The notes under the pieces are model-generated. The model had not been told where the DNA came from, did not search any database, and was given only the letters and a program-made list of their open reading frames with translations. A stretch of 64,000 bases of DNA from Solenopsis invicta (taxonomy: Eukaryota; Arthropoda; Insecta; Hymenoptera; Formicidae): contig NC_052673.1 in assembly GCF_016802725.1 (NCBI RefSeq), forward strand, positions 10,737,037 to 10,801,036. The letters run 5' to 3'. The position numbers and the translations under genes were made by a program. Position 1 is the first letter of the stretch, and every line of letters starts with the position of its first letter. Of the stretch, positions 24,901 through 37,500 are shown piece after piece.

Positions 24901-26729
24901 TAAATGTTATAACTCTTCTCGGGGCTATCAGAACTCAGAGATATTGGAGAAATTCGCAAAAAAAATTTTACTCAAAAATTTCGAAATTTGCCTGATATAA
25001 GTCTTTCCTTTTTCAGTTCAGCGATTCGATACATCATGATAAATGTTATATCTCTTCTGTGGGCTATCAGAACACAGAGATATTGGATAAATTCGCAAAA
25101 AAAGCAATTTTACTAAAAAATTTCGAACTTTGACTGATATAACACTTTCGTATTTTACTTTAGCGATTCGATCCATTATGATAAATGTTATAAATCTTCT
25201 CGGGGCTATCAGAACACAGAGATATTGGACAAAATCGCAAAAAAAATTTTCCTAAAATTTTCGAACTTTGACTGATATAACTCTTTCGTCTTTCACTTTA
25301 GCGGTTCGATCCGTTATGATAAAAGTTAGAACTCTTCTCGGGGCTATCAGAACACAGAGATATTGGAGAAATTCGGAAAAAAAATTTTACTCAAAAATTT
25401 CGAAATTTGCCTGATATACGTCTTTCCTTTTTCAGTTCATCGATTCGATACATCATGATAAATGTTATATCTCTTCTGTGGGCTATCAGAACACAGAGAT
25501 ATTGGAGAAATTCGCAAAAAAAGCAATTTAACTAAAAAATTTTGATCTTTGACTGATATAACTCTTTCGTCTTTTACTTTAGCGATTCGATCCATTATGA
25601 TAAATGTTATAACTCTTCTCGGGGCTATCAGAACACAGAGAGATTGGACAAAATCGCAAAAAAAATTTTCCTAAAATTTTCGAACTTTGACTGATATAAC
25701 TCTTTCGTCTTTCACTTTAGCGATTCGATCCATTATGATAAAAGTTAGAACTCTTCTCGGGGCTATCAGAACACAGAGATATTGGAGAAATTCGCAAAAA
25801 AAATTGTACTCAAAAATTTCGAAATTTGCCTGATATAAGTCTTTCCTTTTTCAGGTCAGCGATTCGATACGTCATGCTAAATGTTATATCTCTTCTGTGG
25901 GCTATCAGAACACAGAGATATTGAAGAAATTCGCAAAAAAAACAATTTTACTAAAAAATTTTGAACTTTGACTGATATAACTGTCTCGTCTTTTACTTTA
26001 GCCATTCGATCCATTATGATAAAAGTTATAACTCTTCTCGGGGCTATCAGAACTCAGAGATATTGGAGAAATTCGCAAAAAAAATTTAACTCAAAAATTT
26101 CGAAATTTGCCTGATATAAGACTTTCCTTTTTCAGTTCAGCGATTCGATACATCATGATAAATGTTATATCTCTTCTGTGGGCTATCAGAACACAGAGAT
26201 ATTGGATAAATTCGCAAAAAAAGCAATTTTACTAAAAAATTTCGAACATTGACTGATATAACACTTTCGTCTTTTACTTTAGCGATTCGATCCATTATGA
26301 TAAATGTTATAACTCTTCTCGGGACTATCAGAACACAGAGATATTGGACAAATTCGCAAAAAAAATTTTCCTCAAAGTTTTCGAACTTTGACTGATATAA
26401 CTCTTCCGTCTTTCAATTTAGCGATTCGATCCATTATGATAAAAGTTAGAAATCTTCTCTGGGCTATCAGAACACAGAAATATTGGAGAAATTCGCACAA
26501 AAATTTTTCTCAAAAATTTCGAAATTTGACTGATATATGTCTTTCCTTTTTCAGTTCAGAAATTCCATTCATCATGATAAAAGGTATATATCTTCTGTGG
26601 GCTATCACGACACAGAGATATTGAAGAAATTCGGAAAAAAACCAATTTTACTCAAAAATTTCGAACTTTGACTGATATATCTCTTTCGTCTTTCACTTTA
26701 GCGATTGAATCCACTATGATAAAAGTTAG
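12994..26729. repeat. Satellite array, about 140 bp monomer with higher-order repeats
   Basis: Roughly 98 tandem monomers of 138-142 bp. Two types alternate: A (TTTCGAAATTTGCCTGATAT, then CAGCGATTCGATACATCATG) and B (TTTCGAACTTTGACTGATAT, then GCGATTCGATCCATTATG). Both share an A-run and a TATCAGAACACAGAGATATTG segment. Higher-order structure is clear. Copies of a six-monomer unit lie 839 bp apart (21836 and 22675), and a marked block recurs at 17521, 19761, 23120 and 25641. A second subfamily (GAAGAAATTCGGAAAA, GCGATTGGATCCACTATG) occupies about 18400-19750 and begins again at about 26480. Open frames in the array follow the repeat and are not genes. The array type is compatible with centromeric or pericentromeric satellite, but that is not shown. 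Confidence 0.95.
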
Positions 26730-29700
26730 TCGAACGAAGGTATTGAAATTCATAGCTACTCCTTTCGAGGGTGACGTATGAGTCTTCCTTCGAAAATTCG
26801 ATACATCAGAGATGTGGTTTTACTCAAAAGTTTCGGGCTGATGGTAACTTTATATTTCGCGGATTCCGCTATGGAGGGCGCGCAAGAATTTCGGTGATAT
26901 AAGTCTTTCGAGAATCGTGTGTGTATCGGAAAAAATCGTTAAAAGTCTTATTATCTTTCTTTTGATCTTCCACAGCGATTGGTTCTCCTCATGACAAAGT
27001 TAGAACCTTCTGGAATCTGTTGAAATTAACTATACACTCAAGGCGAGAGTTTATTTGTTTCAGTAACAAGTATGTGCAGTGGCTATCGAGGCTACAGGAG
27101 TATTAGGGGTGGGAAAAAAAAAGCCAATTTTCAGAGGCTCAGGCTTTTGACTGATATCCTTTTCGAAGATGTTTACTTTATCGTTCGATCAGTGTTTGCG
27201 CGCTGCGAAATCCGCTCCAGCGCTCGGGGCTGACTGGGCATCTTTCCTTGCGATTCTAATGATACATCATGATAAAGGTATATATCTTCTGTGGGCTACT
27301 ATCAGCACGAAGATCGAAGGAAAAACTAGGCACCTCGCGATATAATAATAGATCTAAACTTTATTACTCGAGTGACGGAGAAATTCATAAGCCCATTGCT
27401 CAGCTCAGAAGCCCTAGAGAAATTTGACTGATCTTTCGGCAAAGTTCGAAATTCCATTAAATAAATGACAAAGGTATATCTTCTGTGGGCAAGCGGAAAC
27501 ATTTTCCTAGAACTTTTGTTTGATGTCTCTTTCTTCTTGAGGATCCACTATGATAAAGGTTAGAACAACTCGAGATGACACGGAGAAGTGCGCCACGCTC
27601 AATCAACATTTGTTTTTATATGTCTCGCTTTATTCGAAAATTCCATTCATCATGATAAAGACATATATCTTTCTGTGAATATCAGTACGAAATATTGGCG
27701 AAATTCGGAAAACAATTTTCGAGCTTTGATATCTCTAACAACAACTTTTCACTGGCAGTGGATCCTATGATAAAGTTCTTCTCGGCATCTTAGAGCTACG
27801 AAGACAGATACACAACTTACTCAAATATTTCGAGGAAATTTTATTTGATATATGTCTTTCATTTCGGTTCGAAATTCCGACTAAACTGATAAAAAAGATG
27901 TCTTTCTGTGAGGAAGAAGGTATGGAAGAAGTTCGGAAAGCAGTTTGAAATTTCGACACGACTGATATATGCCTAACAGATCACTGGCGTCCATGATGGA
28001 CAGAATATAGAAGAACGAAGAAGATGACAAAGAATATGTTTTACTCAAAAAATTTCGAGTTTGACGCAAACAGTTTTCAGTTCGAAATTCGACTGCATGA
28101 TCAAAAGGTAAATTTCTTATTATTATCGAAGGCTGAGTATTGAAAGAAATGGAAAAAATCAATTTTGCTCCAGTATAGAACTTTATTTGTTATAACTTTC
28201 TTTCAAGTCTTTCGCTGCTCTTTGATCACTATAAAGAAAGTTAAATTCTCATCGAAATATTAATTAACAAAAAATACACGCAAATTTCGACCACATGAAG
28301 TCTTTCCTTTCGATTCAGAAATTCGATACGTAAAAAAGTATATATCTTCGTGGGCTATCGAAACTGCAGAAGAGTATTGAGAGAATAATTTTGAAATTTC
28401 GACTGCGTACTCATTTTCACTGGCGATTCGATGTTATGATTAAAGTTAAACTAATATAGAAGACTATCAGCTGCAGAAGATGACGGAATATTCACCAATT
28501 TTCTCGCCTGAGCTGCTGATATGGCTCGCTTTTTCGTTCGATAAGTGCTATAATATTAATCGAAGACACGGAAGACGACAGAATTTCGGAAAAAAGCAAT
28601 TTGCAAAAATTTCGAGCCGATGATCTAGTCTTCATCTCGGTAGAACTCAAAGCTGGAGAAATTCGCACAAAGATTTTTGTCAGTGACACGATGGTCTTCC
28701 ATCATAAGAGTATAGCCTCTTCTGTGGGCTATCAGCTACAGAAGATATTGAAGAAATTCAATTTCGAACTTTGACTATTTTCTTGCAGCGGTAGTTACCT
28801 GATAAAGTTAGAACACAACTGGATATCAGAAGGCTGAAGAACCCGGAAGTCAAAAGAAAACACACTCTTTGGTGACTGATAAATAACTCTTTCGATTCGA
28901 AATTCGACATCATGACAAAGAAATGCGTGAACTATCAGAAAGCCTGAAGGTATTAAGAAATTCGAGCTCTTTCGGCGACTGTTTCGTCTTCCGCTGTCAT
29001 TCGATCAATGCTGTTAGGACACCGGGCTATCGGCCAGAACGGCCGAATCGCTCGCACGCCAGCTCGAGTGACGATGCGTCTTTCTTTCATTCGAAATTCG
29101 ATACATCTGATAAAGGTATGGCGTGGACTGTCAGAAGATGAAGAAGCTGTTTTCAAGATTCGAACTTTGATGATACCAATATGATCTTTCACTAAAGCAT
29201 TGAATCCACTATGATAAAGGGCCAGAACTTCTTTACTCATTGCAGAAGACATATTGGAGAATTCACCGCAAGCCCAGAAATATTTGATTTGTTTTGTTTT
29301 CATTCTGATTCAGCTTCCCATTCATCATGTAAAGGTATATATCTTTCTGTGGAGCTATCGTTACGAAGATATTGAAATTCGGAAAGCAATTTTGCTCAAG
29401 GAAATTTCGAACTTTTTTGACTATTTTCTTCTCTTTCTTCTTTTCACTTTACAGCATGATAAAAGTTAAGTCTTCTCGAGCTAATCGGAGAAAGAATGCA
29501 AGTACTCAAATATTTCGAGAAATTTGACCTCCATTTTTCATTCAAATTCCATTCGTCATGATAAAAGGTAACGTGAGGGCTATCGAAGACACGAAGATCT
29601 TGAAGAAATTCGAGGCAATTTTTCAAAATTTCGGGCGACTGTTATATAACAAAGGTCTTCACTGCCTAAGTTAAGAATAACTTCTCATCAGAGAATCAAT

Positions 29701-32700
29701 AAAAAGAATTCGCAAAAATCGTTACTCAGTTCTTTTCATTCGGTGAAGGCCGGCTGTCATGTTTAAAGTATCTTCTGTGAACTGAATATTGAAAAATTCA
29801 GGAAAAAAAAATCAGTACCTCAAAAATTTCGGCTTTGACTGAAGTCTTTCACTGAACCCGATCACTATGATGAAAGTTGAAACCTATAGGAGACCGAGCG
29901 AAGAGATATTGACGGAGAAATTAACGAAAGAGCACACAAATTTACGATATAAGTCTTTCACTAGAGAAATTCATACGAGCAAAAGTATATCTTCTGAGTC
30001 GGAAGACGTGAGTGACAATTTTACTCAAGGGCTAACACCAGATGTTTGCACCCAGCGATTCGTCCATTGGAGTAGAAGTTGAAACCTTGGACTGAAGTCT
30101 GAGTCAAACTATACAAAAAATTTTCTCATTCAGTTTTTGACAGTCTCAGTGCTCTTTAGAAGTCATGACAAAGAGCCTATGCTCTCTTCTTGAGGTAGCG
30201 TCATTTACAGTGTAATGAAGAACTATTTTACAAAACTCGAGAACGACTGATAACAATAAGCAGCGATTCGTCAATGAAGTAGCTATCGAGAAATCGAGAT
30301 ATTGAAGAATTCGCACAAGGCTGGTCAAAAATTTCGAGGTGACTGATATGAAACCACTTTCAGTGAGTAAAAGGTATATCTTTCTGTGAATATCAGAAAC
30401 ACCTATTGGAAATTCGGCAATTTTACTCACGACTGATATTCACTTTCTTTCACTGGCATTGAGATCACTATGATAAAAGTTAAGAACTCTTTCGAATATT
30501 GGAGAAAGTGCTGCATTGCTCAAGAACGAGAACTGACGGTAAGTCTTTCCTGGTCAGAAAGTCATCATGATAAAAGTACTATATCTTCTGTGGGCTATCA
30601 GAGGCTACGAAGATATTTGGGGGCCGAGGAAAGCAATTTTCGAAAGAAATTTCGAACTTGACGACATAATGAGTCTTCGCTTCCATCATTCGTTGATATG
30701 ATGAAAGTTGGGACTTTCTTCTCGACCCGCAGGAACTCAAACAAAAATTTGCTTTCGAAAAATTTCGAGCTGTTATAAGAATGTTTCATTCCTTCATTAC
30801 ATCATGAGTAAAGGTATATATCTTCTGTGGGCGGTATCTGAAGGCCATTGAGAGAAATTCGAGCTTCAATTTTCAAAAATTCGAGCGACGTGCTGGCTCT
30901 TTCGTCTTCGCGCACAGCGTTGGATATAGCGATAAGTTAGAGGCATATCACGAAGATGACGGAGAAATTCACGAGTACATAAAATATTTCGGTTGACGTT
31001 TACATATTAACTTTCACTAAATTCCATTCATCGTAAAAAGACAACTCTTCCTAACGATTCCCAGCTCGTATTGAAGAAGATCGAACTTTGGTACACCGAA
31101 ATTTCGGGCTGATATATGTCTTCTTCCTTTACCGCCTCACTATGGTGAGGCTCTTCTCGATATCGAGAAACACGAGTGAAATAACACCTTTAACAATATT
31201 TCGAGGCTGAACTGATATATGTTGTCTTTCGCTTTTTCGGTTATTCATCATGATAAAAGATATATATCTGTGAATATCGGTACACGAGACAAACCAATTC
31301 GAGAAAAAAAAATACCTCAAGAATTTGAACTTGACGATATACTAGCAGATTAACTGCACTTTGCGGTGGTTTTAGCTGCCGTGGCTGAAGAATGACCGAA
31401 ATTCGCAAGAAGCTCCAGGCTAGAAACGTTATGGGTTTTCAGTTCCTTCGATACATCAGCGATCAAGGTATCTGTGGTATCAGGTTTGCAAGTGTGGTCC
31501 GGAAAGCTATTTTGCAGAGGCCCTAGAACTGACATGATATAACTAGTCTACTGACCCATAAACAAAGAGCCTCAGAAGATCTCAGGGCTGAAGACGACCA
31601 GCTAAGAATTTTACACAAGCCGTATTTGACTGATAAGTCTTTCCTTTCAGTCGAAATTCACATCATGACAAAGTACCAGCGTGAACCTCAGGTATTGAAG
31701 CTAATTTTTGCTCAGAAATTTCGAACTTTGCGACTGATATAACACTTTCGTCTTTCACAATCCCTTGAGATCGGACTGCAAGTGACGGAGAGTGATAACG
31801 AAATTTCAGTTCGACGACGATGCTAAGTCTTTCCTTTCAGTCGAGAGATTCGGCTATCATATTTCTTTAGTTTATCACAGGCAGCGCCGTAGCATTCGAT
31901 CAGTATGAGATGCTCGGGCCTATCAGAGAAACGCAGGTGACCCTGCTTTGGTCAGAGTGAGGAAATTTGATGTCTTCCTTTCGGTGAGTCGGCTATCCTT
32001 CTGTGGGAACTATCAGCTGCAGGTGTGGAGCATTTCAAAAATTTCGAACTTTATGCTCGTCTTTTCACCACCCTATGATAAGTTAGGAAACTCTCCGAGG
32101 ATATCGAAGGCTGTGGAGAAATTCTGCTTATAAAACAGAGAAATTTGACGATAGTCTTTCGATTCGAAAATTCATCCATGAGTATACTTCTGTGGTATCG
32201 AAAGCACGAGATATTGAAGAAATTCGGAAGCGGTACACAAAGGCTAAGACGACTGTTATAAATCTTTTCGCACAGCGGTGTGAATCATATGACAAAGTTA
32301 GAATAACACCAGGAGATATCGGGAACGAAGAAGATGTTGGAGAAGATACAGCACAGCGCTCAAGCTTTCGGTGACGATATAAAGTGGCACAAGTTCGAAA
32401 ATTCGTACATAAAAGTAGCACGCTCTGTGTATCAGCGCGAGAGACTGGAAGGTTGGAAGAATCAATTTTAAAATTTCGAGCATTCGATAACATAGTCTCG
32501 CGGCGGTGGACCTTACGATGCAGAGCACTAACTGATCGGTTTTGAAAATTGTGGAGAAAATTGCCGAAAAATTTTACTCAAATTTCAGCTGACTGATAGC
32601 AAGTAACTTTCGCCGATTCCCTTCGACCTCGCCGACCAAAGAAATATATAATGCCATTATTATCACTTTGCAGAGATCGACAGAGAGGAAATTCCGGAAA

Positions 32701-34735
32701 AGCAATTTTTCAGAAATTTCAAACATTTATTTTTAGATCTTTCACTATCATTCGATCAGTGACCAAGGATGGGACTCTTCTCAGTATCGGCTCACGAAAT
32801 GAATCGCTCAAGAATTTTACTCAAAACATTGTTTTGATCTTTCGCGTTCAGGAAATTCGATAAGGTATCTCTGTGGGCTATCCATGTGAAGCGGAAAAAC
32901 CATTTTATAAGTCGGAAAGATGCTACCCAACGACGGATCCCTTTGGTTCAGAGTCTTCTCGAGGCATATCGAAGCCTGGTGAGCGGAGAAATTCGCACGG
33001 CCCCATAATATTTCGAAATTGTTTTGATGCTCCTTCGAAATTCCGTCATGATAAAGAGTACTCTGTGGGTATCAGACACGGGAATGCAATTCGAGCTCAA
33101 TTTTACTGCTCGGAGGCACGCTGATATACATAGTGCCACAGGTGGATCCACTTATGGCCGAAACTCAGCTGACATTTTCACTTCATTCAGACAAAGGTAT
33201 GTGAGATATCAGCTGCAGAGGAGCTTCGAGAAATAATTTTTACCAATTTCGGGCGACTGACCTTTCTTTCGTCTTTTCACTAAGCAGTTAAACTTCTTCT
33301 CGAGGAGTGGAGAGAAATTAACAGTTTACACAAGCGCGACTGATATAAGTCTTTCGAAATTCGGTATGATAAAGCATACTCGAGGCTGAGACTCGGAAAA
33401 AACTATTTTCAAGAATTGCTGACTATTTTCGTCTTAACGATTCATTATTAGCAAAGTTAAGTCGAACTATCTACTTACAGAAGACCAGTATTCTCTGAAA
33501 TTTCCTCAGAAAATTTTCGGTGATATAAGGCTTTCCTTTTTCGATTCCTCGGCCCATCATGTTCTTAGAGGTTATCAGAAGGCTGCAGAGAAGATGTTGA
33601 GAAGAATTTCAGCTTCAATTTTCAGAGCTCGAACTTGACTGATGCACTCGCAGCCTAGACTCAGTTACCTGTTAAAGATAGAACTCTTTCAGCTACAAAG
33701 ATGCGCAGAAATTACGGTCAGAACTAGGGGCTGACTGATAAGTCTCCTTTTTCAGCATCATGATAAAGGTGTCTGTGAATATCAGTTGCAAGTGTGAAGA
33801 AATTCGGAAAGCGAATTAAGAGTGAACTTTTGACCTGATATAACCTGGGTCTTTCACTGGCATTAACTATGATGAGCTAATATACGAGGATGACGAAAAA
33901 TTTTACTCAGAGCTTTCCTTTCAGTTCAAAGTTCATTGCATCATATATCTTTCTGTGAACTATATTTACTGAAGATGTTAGAAATTCGGAAAACAATTTT
34001 TACTCAAAGAATTTGGTTGTGTCTTTAGTGCTGCTTTATCGATGAACAGTATGACCAAAGATCAATCGGGAAGATGACGAATCCTCGCCTCAAGTGGTGA
34101 CTGATATAAGTCTTTCGTCAGAAGACTAAATCATAAAGGTATATATCTTCTGTGGGCTATCAAGCTGTGAAATTCGGAAAAAAAAACATTTGACTGAAAT
34201 AACTCTTTCGACTTTCACTTTAGCGATTGAATCCACTATGATAAAAGTTAGAACTCTTCTCGGGCATATCAGCACGACGGAAGAATTCACCTGCTATGGT
34301 ATTTGATATCTTTCCTTTCGGTTCGGAAATTTCCATTCAAATAATGATAAAAGGTATATATATCTTTCTGTGGTAAAGATATTGAAGAAGTGAAGCCAAT
34401 TTTAAAATCAGACTTTATTATTCACTATCTTTCTTCTTTTCACTTTGCTTGACAGATCACTATGATAAAAGTTCTTCTCGGGCATCAGTACAGACAAATT
34501 CTGCTTCCTTACTCGTGTTTCGAGGAGGTGACTGATCTTTTTCAGTTCAGAAATTCCATTCATCATATTAAAGGTCTTCATATCTTCTGTGAACTGTCGG
34601 GAAGCCAATTTTATATTCCTCTTTCGTCTTGACGGTTTACCGCGGATCAGAACTCTTCTCGGGGTACAGAAGACCATTGAACTGTTCTCTGAAAATTTTC
34701 CTCAAAGCCCCTAGAACTTTGTTTGTTCTCAAGTA
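26730..34735. repeat. Heavily scrambled satellite block
   Basis: Fragments such as TATATCTTCTGTGGGCTATC, GATATTGAAGAAATTCGG and GATCCACTATGATAAA recur every 100-170 bp, so this is degraded subfamily-2 satellite. Between them are many deletions, insertions and shortened A-runs. The left border is abrupt: normal monomer runs to 26729 and then breaks. Near-intact pieces survive, for example 34198-34270. No gene is seen. It may be old diverged satellite or a poorly polished long-read consensus. Confidence 0.8.
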
Positions 34736-36215
34736 AAATTTCGAAATTTGACTGATATATGTCTTTCCTTTTTCAGTTCAGAAATTCGATACATCATTAT
34801 AAAAGGTATGTATCTTCTGTGGGCTATCGGAACACACAGATATTGAAGAAATTCGGAAAAAAACCAATTTTACTCAAAAATTTCGATCTATGACTGATAT
34901 AACTCTTTCGTCGTTCACTTTAGCGATTCGATCCATTATGATTAAAGTTAGAACTCTTCTCTGGGCTATCAGAACACAGAGATATTGGAGATATTCTCAC
35001 AAAAAAATTTTCCTCAAAATTTTCGAACTTTGACTGATATAAGTCTTTCCTTTTTCAGTTCAGGGATTCGATACATCATGATAAAAGATATATCTATTCT
35101 TAGAGGTATCAAAACACAGAGATATTGAAGAAATTCGGAAAAAAACCAATTTTACTCCAAAATTTCTAACTTTGACTGATATAATTCTTTCGTCTTTCAC
35201 TTTAGCGATTGGATCCACTATGATAAAAGTTAGAACTCTTCTCGGGCATATCAAAACACAGAGATATTGGAGAAATTCTCACAAAAATTTTACTCAAAAA
35301 TTTCGAAATTTGACTGATATATGTCTTTCCTTTTTCAGTTCAGAAATTCGATACATCATTATAAAAGGTATGTATCTTCTGTGGGCTATCAGAACACACA
35401 GATATTGAAGAAATTCGGAAAAAAACCAATTTTACTCAAAAATTTCGAACTTTGACTGATATAACTCTTTCGTCCTTCACTTTAGCGATTGGATCCACTA
35501 TGACAAAAGTTAGAAATCTTCTCGGGCATATCAGAACACAGAGATATTAGAGAAATTCGCACAAAAATTTTATTCAAAAATTTCGAAATTTGACTGATAT
35601 AAGTCTTTCCTTTTTCAGTTCAGAAATTCGAAACATCATGATAAAAGGTAAATATCTTCTGTGGGCTATCAGAACACAGAGATATTGAAGAAATTCGGAA
35701 AAAAACCAATTTTACTCAAAAATTTCGAACTTTGACTGATATAACTCTTTCGTCTTTCACTTTAGCGATTGGATCCACTATGATAAAAGTTAGAACTCTT
35801 CTCGGGGATATCAGAACAGAGAGATATTGGAGAAATTCGCAAAAAAAATTTTACTCAAAAATTTCGAAATTTGACTGATATAAGTCTTTCCTTTTTCAGT
35901 TCAGCGATTCGATACATCATGATAAATGTTATATCTCTTCTGTTGGCTATCAGAGCACAGAGATATTGGAGAAATTCCCAAAAAAAGCAATTTTACTAAA
36001 AAATTTCAAACTTTGATATAACTCTTTCGTCTTTTACTTTAGCGATTTGATCCATTATGATAAAAGTTAGAAATCTTCTCGGGGTTATCAGAACACAGAG
36101 ATATTGGAGAAATTCGCAAAAAAAATTTTACTCAAAAATTTCGAAATTTGCCTGATATAAGTCTTTCCTTTTTCAGTTCGGCGATTCAATACATCATGAT
36201 AAAAGTTATATCTCT
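34736..36215. repeat. Right-hand satellite array, about 140 bp monomer
   Basis: About ten regular monomers. Up to about 35880 they belong to the subfamily with GATTGGATCCACTATG and GAAGAAATTCGGAAAA; the last three or four revert to the A/B type of the main array. The array ends at about 36215, within a monomer, after TAAAAGTTATATCTCT. Confidence 0.92.
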
Positions 36216-36289
36216 TAAAAAATTTAATTTTTTCAAAAACATAATTTGAAGACATTTAAATAATAAAGAATTATGCAAAAATAAAAAGA

Positions 36290-36862
36290 TGGTATATTTA
36301 TTCGTGGAAAGACATTTATTTCTTCTTCATCATATGATGCGATGTTAATTACAATTATTTTTTAAGTACTGCGTAAAATGAATGTTTCTTTATTAAAGGA
36401 CCAAATTCTCTCTGTTACTATTAAACATCTTTTTTAAGTTAAAATATGATTGTGCAAAATATGGTCATATACGTATTGATATGTATTAATATCAATGTTA
36501 ATGTAAATAATTCAGACTATAATAAATAAAAAATTACACGAAAGTAGACGTAATTAATCATTTGTGCACATTCTCGACCCCTGTTCTGGATGCAACATAC
36601 GCGATACGCAACAGATTTTATTTGCAGCAAAATTGTTGTTAGCACGGATAACAACCTACATCCATTTCTCGAGAGTTGGATGTGGGTTGTTGTCCGTGCT
36701 AACATCCACACTGTTTTTAACTGCGGGTTGCAAAATGGATGTGACACGTAGTTCCCATTCTGACCAGAATAGATGTGCGTCACTAGTGTACGGGAGTTTC
36801 GAAGCGTTATAGAAAAAAGGCCGCCGTGGCCGCCACGCTCTCAGGTTCCTCTCTGGCGCTAC
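36290..36862. mobile_element. Inverted copy of the foldback-type repeat
   Basis: This is the reverse complement of 4020-4117 plus 5650-6125, without the hAT insertion. It includes the hairpin with AGCACGGATAACAACC and its partner around 36635-36715. The site equivalent to the hAT target carries a single ATTCTGAC octamer at 36757-36764. With 3455-6125 it brackets about 30 kb in opposite orientation. Confidence 0.7.
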
Positions 36863-36923
36863 CACAGTATATTAAACAGTATATTACACAGTATATTAAA
36901 CAGTATATTACAGATATACTGTG
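36863..36923. mobile_element. 61 bp miniature element with inverted ends
   Basis: The ends are CACAGTATAT and ATATACTGTG, a perfect 10 bp inverted repeat, flanked by GCGCTAC (36856-36862 and 36924-36930; the repeat extends to GGCGCTAC if one G is shared). The inside is a short tandem of CAGTATATTA units. It may be an extreme deletion derivative of a DNA transposon. The superfamily is unknown. Confidence 0.5.
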
Positions 36924-36930
36924 GCGCTAC

Positions 36931-37500
36931 TCAAGTACTCGTAGAGCTCTAGCTAGCTACCATCATAGAAATTGTTGGAGCAATACCAGGCAATACGCAT
37001 AACGTTTTCTTTAATCCTATCGTTACTCATGTGGAATGCAGATTTTCTCGTTAAAGGAGTTCTTATTTTTGTGTGCACTTCAATTGTATGGAAATTCAAT
37101 AAAACTCGAGACAAATTATTGCAGACAGAATAACCGACCGTGAAGTGGTTATCGGGAAATGTTTTGAGGTTAGCAAATCTATCGTTCTTTAATTTTTCGA
37201 AAAAAAAAATCAGTCTGATATTAAGAGCTATAATCAGTTTATTTTTCATGGAATATCTAGGGTACGCTGCAGCATTTCTTATTCGATGTTGTCATATGTT
37301 TCATTATTACTGCTAACTGTGTTTTGATTCCGCCTGCTTGCAGTCGGCGTGAATTTTTCGCAGTATCAAGCGACGATTTTATCTCTTTCATGTGTTACTA
37401 ACAAAAAACACTCAGTGGCAACAAATTATCTTCGAATTAATTAAAAAATCTATATGCTCTAATATTTGTTTTTTTTTTATGGTTTTAGATGTAAATTAAA
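36931..37500. other. Upstream region of the 37501 gene
   Basis: No coding exon is supported. TTTTAG at 37483-37488, just ahead of the start codon, could be a 5' UTR splice acceptor. A less AT-rich patch at 37255-37400 may hold the promoter or first untranslated exon. Confidence 0.35.

Noticed and set aside
13929..26624. Several 60-95 codon open frames (for example MTDITLSSFTLAIRS...)
   Set aside because: They repeat with the 140 bp satellite period in the same and other frames, so they are by-products of the repeat.
28923..33236. Open frames of 60-120 codons in the scrambled satellite
   Set aside because: They follow satellite fragments, change frame constantly and have no recognisable domains.
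12994..36215. CRISPR-like appearance of regularly spaced repeats
   Set aside because: Monomers are about 140 bp head to tail with no unique spacers, and the DNA is eukaryotic.
12994..36215. A CENP-B box in the satellite
   Set aside because: I looked for the TTCG....A..CGGG core and did not find it in the consensus monomers.
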